Source: JAITVB01 sp031553805 (GTDB taxonomy: Bacteria; Bacteroidota; Bacteroidia; Bacteroidales; Rikenellaceae). From it: a DNA stretch of 64,000 bases. The stretch covers positions 1-64,000 of the forward strand of contig JAVBLC010000001.1 of the NCBI GenBank assembly GCA_031553805.1, written 5' to 3'. The notes below the pieces were generated by a model. That model worked only from the letters and a program-made list of their open reading frames with translations, did no database searches and was not told where the DNA came from. A program made the translations under genes and the position numbers. Positions 58,527 through 64,000 of the stretch are shown here, piece after piece. Positions within the stretch are counted from its first letter, which is position 1. Each line of letters begins with the position of its first letter.

Positions 58527-58561
58527 AAAAGGCTTTACGACCGGCGGTCGTAAAGCCTTTT
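58527..58561 (-). terminator. Intercistronic hairpin between kdgK and kdgA
   Basis: AAAAGGCTTTACGACC and its complement form a 16-bp perfect stem with a 3-base loop; on the minus strand it ends in TTTT. It could reduce kdgA expression or protect the upstream mRNA. Confidence 0.65.
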
Positions 58562-58568
58562 CGATAAA

Positions 58569-59609
58569 TTACCTTGATACGCGGCCGGAGCCGTCGCCTT
58601 TCATGAGATTTTCGACCTCGGCGACCGTCACGAGATTGAAGTCTCCATAAATGGTGTGCTTGAGGCACGAGGCGGCCACCGCAAAATTGAGCGCTTTCTG
58701 GTCGTCGCCCGGGTAGGAGATCAGCCCGTAAACCAGGCCGCCCATGAACGAGTCGCCCCCGCCCACGCGGTCCACGATGTGGGTGATGTCGTAGCCCGGA
58801 CTCTGGTAGAGCTTCTGCCCGTCGTAGAGCACGCCGGCCCACGTGTTGTGGTTGGCGTTGATCGAGCCGCGCAGGGTGATGATCACCTTCTTCGCCCGCG
58901 GGAATTTTTTCATCATCTGCTTGCAAACGCTTTCGAATTCAGCCGCTTCGACATGGCCGCCGGTAGCGGTCACGTCAAAACCTTCGGGTTTGATGCCAAA
59001 GACTTTTTCGGCGTCTTCCTCGTTGCCCAGGATGACGTCGCAGCCTTCGACCAGCAGCGGCATCACTTCCGAGGCCGTCTTGCCATATTTCCACAGGTTC
59101 TTGCGGTAGTTGAGGTCGGTCGACACCGTCACGCCCATCTTGTTGGCCACCTTGATCGCTTCCAGGCAAGCGTCGGCCGCACCTTGCGACAAGGCCGGGG
59201 TGATCCCCGTCCAGTGGAACCACTGGGCGCCCTGAAACACTTCTTCCCAGTTCACCATGCCAGGCTGGATGTCGGCGATCGACGAGTGGGCGCGGTCATA
59301 GACCACCTTGCTCGGACGCGCTACAGCGCCCGTTTCGAGGAAATAGATCCCGAGGCGTTCGCCGCCATAGAGTACATGCGAGGTCTTCACCCCGTGTTTG
59401 TGCAGGTTCATTTCGCACGCCTGCGCGATGTCATTCTTGGGCAGGCGGGTCACGAATTCAGCTTCGAGGCCGTAGTTGGCCAGCGACACGGCCACATTGG
59501 CCTCGCCGCCCCCGAAGGTGGCGGTCAACTCCGTAGCCTGGCTGAAACGCAGGTAGCCAGGGGTAGCCAGGCGCAGCATTATTTCACCAAAGGTTACAAC
59601 TTTTTTCAT
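58569..59609 (-). CDS. kdgK: 2-keto-3-deoxygluconate kinase (PfkB family)
   Basis: 346 residues. MKKVVTFGEIMLRLATPGYLRFSQ start, TFGGGEANVAVSLANYGLEAEFV (substrate site), VSTDLNYRKNLWK, and the anion-hole/catalytic DRVGGGDSFMGGLVYGL. It phosphorylates KDG to KDPG. Preceded by kduD (27 bases) and followed by the KDPG aldolase gene. Confidence 0.93.
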   Translation of the reverse strand: MKKVVTFGEIMLRLATPGYLRFSQATELTATFGGGEANVAVSLANYGLEAEFVTRLPKNDIAQACEMNLHKHGVKTSHVLYGGERLGIYFLETGAVARPSKVVYDRAHSSIADIQPGMVNWEEVFQGAQWFHWTGITPALSQGAADACLEAIKVANKMGVTVSTDLNYRKNLWKYGKTASEVMPLLVEGCDVILGNEEDAEKVFGIKPEGFDVTATGGHVEAAEFESVCKQMMKKFPRAKKVIITLRGSINANHNTWAGVLYDGQKLYQSPGYDITHIVDRVGGGDSFMGGLVYGLISYPGDDQKALNFAVAASCLKHTIYGDFNLVTVAEVENLMKGDGSGRVSR

Positions 59610-59636
59610 CGGTATTTATTCGTTAGGTTAGGTCCG

Positions 59637-60443
59637 TTATTTGGGTTGTTTGCCGATATAGGCCAGAATGCCGCCGTCTACGTAGAGGACGTGGCCGTTC
59701 ACGAAGTCCGAAGCCGACGAGGCGAGGAACACGGCCGGGCCCATCAGGTCTTCCGGGGTGCCCCAGCGGGCGGCGGGCGTCTTGGCGATGATGAACGAAT
59801 CGAACGGGTGGCGCGATCCGTCGGCCTGTTTTTCACGCAGCGGGGCGGTCTGCGGGGTAGCGATATAGCCCGGGCCGATGCCGTTGCACTGGATGTTATA
59901 TTCACCGTATTCCGAAGCGATGTTGCGGGTGAGCATCTTCAGACCGCCTTTCGCAGCGGCGTAAGCCGACACGGTTTCGCGGCCCAGCTCGCTCATCATC
60001 GAGCAGATGTTGATGATCTTGCCGGCATTTTTCTTCATCATCCCCGGGAGGACGGCCTTGGCCATGATGAACGGGCCGTTGAGGTCGATGTCGATCACCT
60101 GGCGGAATTCAGCGGCGGTCATTTCGTGCATCGGGATGCGTTTGATGATTCCGGCGTTGTTCACGAGGATGTCGATCACGCCCACTTCCTTTTCGATCTT
60201 GGCGATCATCTGCCCCACCTGTTCTTCGTTGGTCACGTCGAACACATAGCCGTGGGCCTTGATGCCTTCCTTGGCATAGGCTTCGACGCCGGCTTCGACC
60301 AGGTCGAGTTTGATGTCGTTGAACACGATGGTGGCGCCGGCGCGCGAAAGGGCGGTGGCCAGGGCGAAACCAATCCCGTAAGAGCCGCCCGTCACAAGAG
60401 CCACTTTGCCGGTCAGATCAAATGCTGATGCTACTGATTTCAT
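59637..60443 (-). CDS. kduD: 2-keto-3-deoxygluconate (gluconate) oxidoreductase, SDR family
   Basis: 268 residues from ATG 60443; seven codons more are open upstream. Classical SDR: NAD site TGGSYGIG, NNAG, catalytic Ser in NICSMMS, and the Tyr-x-x-x-Lys in SAYAAAKGG. KduD reduces 2,5-diketo-3-deoxygluconate to KDG with NADH. It sits between kduI and kdgK, the classical kdu order. A related role (gluconate 5-dehydrogenase) cannot be excluded by motif alone but context favours KduD. Confidence 0.9.
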   Translation of the reverse strand: MKSVASAFDLTGKVALVTGGSYGIGFALATALSRAGATIVFNDIKLDLVEAGVEAYAKEGIKAHGYVFDVTNEEQVGQMIAKIEKEVGVIDILVNNAGIIKRIPMHEMTAAEFRQVIDIDLNGPFIMAKAVLPGMMKKNAGKIINICSMMSELGRETVSAYAAAKGGLKMLTRNIASEYGEYNIQCNGIGPGYIATPQTAPLREKQADGSRHPFDSFIIAKTPAARWGTPEDLMGPAVFLASSASDFVNGHVLYVDGGILAYIGKQPK

Positions 60444-60483
60444 AATATTGTACGGATTTATCAATTATGTTTTGAAATGAGGA

Positions 60484-60517
60484 CGAGGCCGGGGAACCTG
60501 GTGTGGTTCCGGCCTCG
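60484..60517 (-). promoter_or_regulatory. Intercistronic hairpin between kduI and kduD
   Basis: CGAGGCCGG...AACC and GGTT-CCGGCCTCG form a long GC-rich stem. There is no T-run after it on the minus strand, so mRNA processing or stabilisation is more likely than termination. Confidence 0.6.
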
Positions 60518-60557
60518 CCCGGATCATTATGTTCGTTGTCGGTTTTTCACGTGGTGA

Positions 60558-61400
60558 TTATCGCAGGTCAACGGTTTGGCAGGTGTCCATATCGTTGTAG
60601 TCGAGGTTTTCGCCGGCCATCCCCCAGATAAAGGTGTAGGCGCTGGTGGCGCAAGCCGAGTGGATCGACCACTGCGGCGAAATCACCGCCTGGTCGCACT
60701 TCATCCACACGTGGCGGGTTTCCTGCGGTTCGCCCATGAAGTGGCACACCATCTGTTCGGGAGACAGGTCGAAATAGAAGTAGGCTTCCATGCGGCGGTT
60801 GTGGGTGTGGGCCGGCATCGTGTTCCACACGCTGCCCGGTTGCAGTTCGGTCATCCCCATCTGCAGCTGGCAGGTCGGGAGCACTTCCTTGACGATCATG
60901 CGGTTGATGATACGGTGGTTGGCGCCTTCGAGCGAGCCGAGTTCGAGCACCACAGCGTCTTTCTTGGTCACCTTCTTGCACGGGTAGGCGGTGTGGGCCG
61001 GGGCCGAGTTGAAGTAGAACTTGGCCGGGTTTTTCCCGTCTTTGCTCTTAAAGATCACTTTCTTGGTGCCACGACCGATGTAGAGGGCTTCTTTGAAGTC
61101 CACGTCATAGGTGATGCCGTCGGCTTCGACCTGGCCGGCGCCACCCACGTTGATCATCCCCAATTCGCGGCGTTCGAGGAAGAAATCGGCACGGATTTCG
61201 GCCGGAGCTTTCAGTTCGAGGTCGTGGTGCGAGGGCACGGCGCCACCTACGATCAAGCGGTCGAACATCGTATAGACCATGTTGATCTCGTCGTTGACCA
61301 TCACATGTTCCATCAGGAAATGTTCGCGGATGGTTTCGGTGTCGTAATGTTTCGCATCGGCCGGATGCGAACCATAACGGATTTCAAAATTCTGCTTCAT
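60558..61400 (-). CDS. kduI: 5-keto-4-deoxyuronate isomerase
   Basis: 280 residues, the family length. Starts MKQNFEIRYGSHPADAKHYDTETIREHFL; central LYIGRGTKKVIF, and the Zn-binding cupin motif MPAHTHNRRMEAYFYFDL; ends IWGMAGENLDYNDMDTCQTVDLR. It converts 4-deoxy-L-threo-5-hexosulose uronate to 2,5-diketo-3-deoxygluconate, the product of pectin/uronide lyase breakdown. First gene of the operon with kduD, kdgK, kdgA and the transporter. Confidence 0.96.
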   Translation of the reverse strand: MKQNFEIRYGSHPADAKHYDTETIREHFLMEHVMVNDEINMVYTMFDRLIVGGAVPSHHDLELKAPAEIRADFFLERRELGMINVGGAGQVEADGITYDVDFKEALYIGRGTKKVIFKSKDGKNPAKFYFNSAPAHTAYPCKKVTKKDAVVLELGSLEGANHRIINRMIVKEVLPTCQLQMGMTELQPGSVWNTMPAHTHNRRMEAYFYFDLSPEQMVCHFMGEPQETRHVWMKCDQAVISPQWSIHSACATSAYTFIWGMAGENLDYNDMDTCQTVDLR

Positions 61401-61506
61401 CGCTTTATGTTTTAATTATTAATTGTTTGTGTCGTGTTATTTTCTTCCAGTCCTGTCCCCCGCCCTCCTCTTATGGAAGAACGAAAAAACATATCCTGGG
61501 ATTTTA

Positions 61507-61537
61507 CAAAAATAGTATTTTTTTCTAACAATGCAAA
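61507..61537 (-). promoter_or_regulatory. Promoter of the kduI operon
   Basis: On the minus strand TTTG (61537-61534), 19 bases, TATTTTTG (61514-61507), exact consensus, giving a leader of about 100 bases before kduI. Confidence 0.8.
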
Positions 61538-61582
61538 GTAACGTCTCCGGGCGCCGGGAGGCACTTTTCTGATATCGCAAGG

Positions 61583-61603
61583 AAAAAACTCCGCATGCGG
61601 GAG
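61583..61603 (-). terminator. Terminator after buk
   Basis: On the minus strand CTCCCGCATGCGGAG, a 6-7-bp GC stem with a bulge, runs into TTTTTTCC about 100 bases past buk. The 61401-61704 spacer has no gene. Confidence 0.7.
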
Positions 61604-61704
61604 CCCTTTCAAACAATAAGTGCAGCTCCCTCCCCGGAAAGGCGTAATCACCTTTTAGGAAAGAATTCTACGCAATGGGGCAGAGATGGTGTCCGGTCGA
61701 AACC

Positions 61705-62778
61705 TCAATAAATCTTGGGCGACAGTTTGCCGGTGAGCATCAGGTGGCCGTTGCGGGCCAGGGCCTGCATCTCGTTTTCGCCGGGGTAGATGGCCACCGG
61801 GCCGATGAATTCGACCATCTTCCGGATGTAGCCGCAAATCTGGGTCGAATGGGCCATCCCGCCGGTAAGCAGCACGCCGTCGACCTTACCCCCGAGCACG
61901 GCAGCCATCGCGCCGATGCTTTTCCCGACGTTGTAGCCCAGCGCTTCGACCACCAGCTGCGCGTAATGGTCGCCAGCCGCCGCCCGGGCCCGCGCTTCGC
62001 GGGCGTCGTTGCTGCCGGTGTGAGCCACCAGGCCCCCTTTGCCGACCAGCATCTGCACGATGTCGTTGCGGGTATATTTGCCGCTAAAACAGAGTTCGGC
62101 CAACTGCAACCCCGGCACCGTCCCCGCGCGTTCGGCCGAGAACGGCCCTTCGCCGCCCAGGGCGTTGTTGACGTCGATCACGCGGCCCTTGTGGTGGGCG
62201 CCTACCGAAACACCGCCGCCCATGTGGGCCACGATCAGGTTCAGCTCTTCGTATTCTTTGCCAAGCGAATGGGCATAACGCCGGGCCACCGATTTCTGGT
62301 TCAGCGCATGGAAGATCGACACGCGTTTGAACACCGGATGTCCGCTCACGCGGGCCACCGGATCGAGTTCATCGACCACCACCGGGTCGGCGATGATCGC
62401 TTTCACCCCGGCCCGTGCGGCGATGTCGTGGGCCAACAGGCCTCCCAGGTTCGAGGCGTGTTCGCCCATCAGGGCGCCCCGCAGGTCTTTCATCAGGGCC
62501 TCGTTGACCTCGTAAACCCCCGAGGCTACGGGACGGATCAGCCCCCCCCGTCCGACCACGATGCCGAGCGAGGTCAGGTCGATCCCTTCGCGGGCCAGTT
62601 CTTCGAGGATCAGGTCGCGGCGGTATTCGAACTGCGCGGCGACGTTTTCGAAAACGGCAAGTTCCTGAGTAGTATGCGGGATGCTTTTTTCGAAAATTTC
62701 GTTTTCGCCTTCATAGAGGGCGATTTTGGTGGAGGTTGATCCCGGGTTAATCGTCAGGATCTGTTTTCCGTCAGCCAT
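61705..62778 (-). CDS. buk: Butyrate kinase
   Basis: 357 residues from ATG 62778 (MADGKQILTINPGSTSTKIALYEGENEIFE); the frame is open about 100 codons upstream, but this start matches the family and the upstream part is intergenic repeat DNA. ASKHA fold: NPGSTSTK phosphate loop, VGRGGLIRPVASGVYEV, GAFDLE-like PVVVDELDPVARVSGHP, LNLIVAHMGGGVSVGAHHKGRVID, and VDGVLLTGGMAHS. It forms butyrate and ATP from butyryl-phosphate. Other acyl kinases of this family use branched acids. Follows ptb after a 495-base repeat-filled gap. Confidence 0.93.
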   Translation of the reverse strand: MADGKQILTINPGSTSTKIALYEGENEIFEKSIPHTTQELAVFENVAAQFEYRRDLILEELAREGIDLTSLGIVVGRGGLIRPVASGVYEVNEALMKDLRGALMGEHASNLGGLLAHDIAARAGVKAIIADPVVVDELDPVARVSGHPVFKRVSIFHALNQKSVARRYAHSLGKEYEELNLIVAHMGGGVSVGAHHKGRVIDVNNALGGEGPFSAERAGTVPGLQLAELCFSGKYTRNDIVQMLVGKGGLVAHTGSNDAREARARAAAGDHYAQLVVEALGYNVGKSIGAMAAVLGGKVDGVLLTGGMAHSTQICGYIRKMVEFIGPVAIYPGENEMQALARNGHLMLTGKLSPKIY

Positions 62779-62989
62779 GGCAATTCGTTTTTCAGATAAA
62801 TATTTAAGCATCCAAGATACAAATTTATTTCCAAACTTTTCAGGAATTGGAAATTCTTGCGCTTTTCCAAGTAAAACATCGGCAACACCAAGGACGCGAT
62901 CTAAAGAAAGTGACGACCTACCGACGATCGAAAAGGCAAACCGTTGGGCCTGCGAACAAATCTTAAAACGGGAACCCGCCAAGACAGTT

Positions 62990-63011
62990 GCGGCGGGCAA
63001 AAGCCCGCCGC
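62990..63011. repeat. GC-rich hairpin before buk
   Basis: GCGGCGGGC-AAAA-GCCCGCCGC, a perfect 9-bp stem, next to the larger repeat. No T-run on either strand. Confidence 0.6.
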
Positions 63012-63029
63012 TATGTTTATTGTCCCGCA

Positions 63030-63245
63030 CACAAGAGATTTTTTTTGCATTGGAAGAGCCAGGTTTCTGAACCGGGTCGGGCATAAAAATCTCCGGGGAG
63101 CATGGCCACCACGCTTTTTTTCCTTTGAGGGGACTGGCGCTTTTTATAAAAAGCGCCGCAACCTAGGTCGCTGCATGGCAGCGGGCAAGCTCAACGCAGT
63201 TAAAAAATTTTCGGGAAAGCTGCGCTTTTCTGGAGAACTTTACTT
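63030..63245. repeat. Intergenic hairpin repeat, copy of the 32.7-kb element
   Basis: Same ordered pieces as 32700-32918: GAGATTTTT...GCATTGGAAG, CCGGGTCGGGCATAAAAATC, a GGCGC(T)5ATA(A)5GCGCC hairpin (63136-63157), CAACCTAGGTCGCTGCATGG, AAGCTCAACGCAGTTAAAAA and a GGAAAGC-TGC-GCTTTTC hairpin. The hairpin arm is GGCGC here and GCCGC in the other copies, with the complement changed too. It lies in the gap between ptb and buk. Confidence 0.85.
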
Positions 63246-63273
63246 TGGCGAATCCCTGTGGAGGAAGTTCCTC

Positions 63274-64000
63274 TTAGCGTTTGTCCCCGTTGTGGGCAAC
63301 CAGAACAGCCAGCGCAATCGAATTCAGTTTCGAATCCTCACTATCCCCGCGCGAGGTCAGCACGCAAGGAATCTTCGCCCCGACCACCAGCCCCGCCAGC
63401 GTAGCGCCTGCCAGTTTGGTCGACGCCTTGAAGAAAGCATTCGCCGCATCGAGGTCCGGAAAGACCAGCCCGTCGGCATCACCCGCCACCGGACTTTTCA
63501 ACTTTTTGATCCGGGCGCTTTCGGCATCGATCGCCACGTCGACCGCCAACGGGCCGTCAACCATGCCGCCCGTAATCTGCCCCCGGTCGGCCATCTTGGC
63601 AATCATAGCCGCATCGACACACGAGGGAATATTCGGAAGCATCTGCTCCGTCGGCCCGACAATCGCCACCTTGGGCGTTTCGATGCCCAGCGACTGCGCC
63701 GTGCGGATCAACCACTTGGTCATCAACACTTTCTGCTGGACGTCGGGTGAAGGGATAATAGCCACGTCGGTAGCGAGCAGCAGCTTGTGGTAAGCCGGCA
63801 TTTCGAGCACCACCACGTGGGTCAGCACCGACTTGGGCGGCAGCACCGGCGTATCTTTCGACAACAACGCCCGCACGTATTTATCGGTCGAGATGCTCCC
63901 TTTCATCAGGATGTCGGCCTCGCCCCGCGAAGCCAACGCCACGGCATGAGCGGCAGCAGCCGTTTCCGACGGTTCGTGGATGATGGCGAACGATTCTGTC
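63274..64000 (-). CDS. ptb: Phosphate butyryltransferase, 5' end cut by the window
   Basis: The frame runs off the right edge (no start inside the window; the first residues seen are TESFAIIHEPSETAAAAHAV), so about 241 residues of roughly 300 are present. Typical segments: SRGEADILMKGSISTDKYVRAL, LTHVVVLEMPAYHKLLLATDVA, VAIVGPTEQMLPNIPS, QITGGMVDGPLAVDVAI, GDADGLVFPDLDAANAFFK, SRGDSEDSKLNSIALA. It exchanges butyryl-CoA and phosphate to butyryl-phosphate, the substrate of Buk. The PTA/PTB family is certain; the acyl chain is inferred from the buk neighbour. Confidence 0.9.
   Translation of the reverse strand, partial: TESFAIIHEPSETAAAAHAVALASRGEADILMKGSISTDKYVRALLSKDTPVLPPKSVLTHVVVLEMPAYHKLLLATDVAIIPSPDVQQKVLMTKWLIRTAQSLGIETPKVAIVGPTEQMLPNIPSCVDAAMIAKMADRGQITGGMVDGPLAVDVAIDAESARIKKLKSPVAGDADGLVFPDLDAANAFFKASTKLAGATLAGLVVGAKIPCVLTSRGDSEDSKLNSIALAVLVAHNGDKR

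Noticed and set aside
62779..63084. Upstream extension of buk by about 100 codons
   Set aside because: The extra part is translated repeat DNA; the NPGSTS loop normally lies within 15 residues of the start.

Overview
The window reads as chromosomal DNA from a Bacteroidota gut-type anaerobe, most likely order Bacteroidales and perhaps a Rikenellaceae/Alistipes-like lineage (the genus is inference). The grounds are: Bacteroidota-type promoters (TTTG, about 19 bases, TAnnTTTG) in front of many genes, few Shine-Dalgarno sites, many SPII lipoproteins (DUF4988-like, NigD-like, leucine-rich repeat with EF-hand), a DUF4924 gene, a B-type L31, and a tuf-tRNA(Trp)-secE-nusG-rplKAJL-rpoBC cluster. Coding DNA is GC-rich, while several intergenic stretches are clearly AT-rich.

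Layout. 1-9.6 kb is all minus strand: a large surface lipoprotein, an outer-membrane barrel protein, rpmI-rplT (no infC beside them), the operon ompA-like lipoprotein/small membrane protein/pyrH/frr, and a leucine-rich repeat lipoprotein broken by one frameshift. 9.7-13.7 kb: dxs and an S9 peptidase. 14.1-27.8 kb: tRNA-His (minus), then tRNA-Thr, tRNA-Gly, tuf, tRNA-Trp, secE, nusG, rplK, rplA, rplJ, rplL, rpoB, rpoC. 28.2-36.2 kb: a carbohydrate region with a beta-helix (GH141-like) protein, a GH31 alpha-xylosidase-type enzyme, a uroporphyrinogen-decarboxylase-fold protein and an SSS sodium/sugar symporter. 37.0 kb: initiator tRNA (minus). 37.4-42.4 kb: a tight five-gene operon of heterodisulfide-reductase-like Fe-S/flavin proteins ending in a membrane-bound HdrE/HdrD-type fusion. 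42.5-45.6 kb: a NigD-like lipoprotein, then hisG-hisD behind a His-rich leader peptide and attenuator. 45.7-48.1 kb (minus): ruvA, DUF4924 and prfB with a programmed +1 frameshift. 48.2-53.9 kb (plus): OmpH-like lipoprotein, rsmA, a lipoprotein, a cupin and clpB. 54.1-64 kb (minus): rpmE2, argS, the uronate operon kduI-kduD-kdgK-kdgA-exuT-like, then buk and the edge-truncated ptb.

How it fits together. kduI, kduD, kdgK and the KDPG aldolase form a complete route from 5-keto-4-deoxyuronate to pyruvate and glyceraldehyde-3-phosphate, with a hexuronate-type MFS carrier, so the cell probably lives on pectin or other uronate-containing glycans. The GH141-like and GH31 enzymes agree with plant-glycan use. 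ptb-buk would convert butyryl-CoA to butyrate with ATP gain. The Hdr-like operon is probably a quinone- or thiol/disulfide-linked electron-transfer complex.

The least explained structure is a set of dispersed intergenic elements built from nested hairpins (13755-14051, 50941-51236, 32700-32918, 63030-63245, 27925-28140 and shorter modules elsewhere). In the two longest copies a 32-bp perfect stem is kept although its sequence has changed on both arms, so the folded structure appears to be under selection or was regenerated as a unit.
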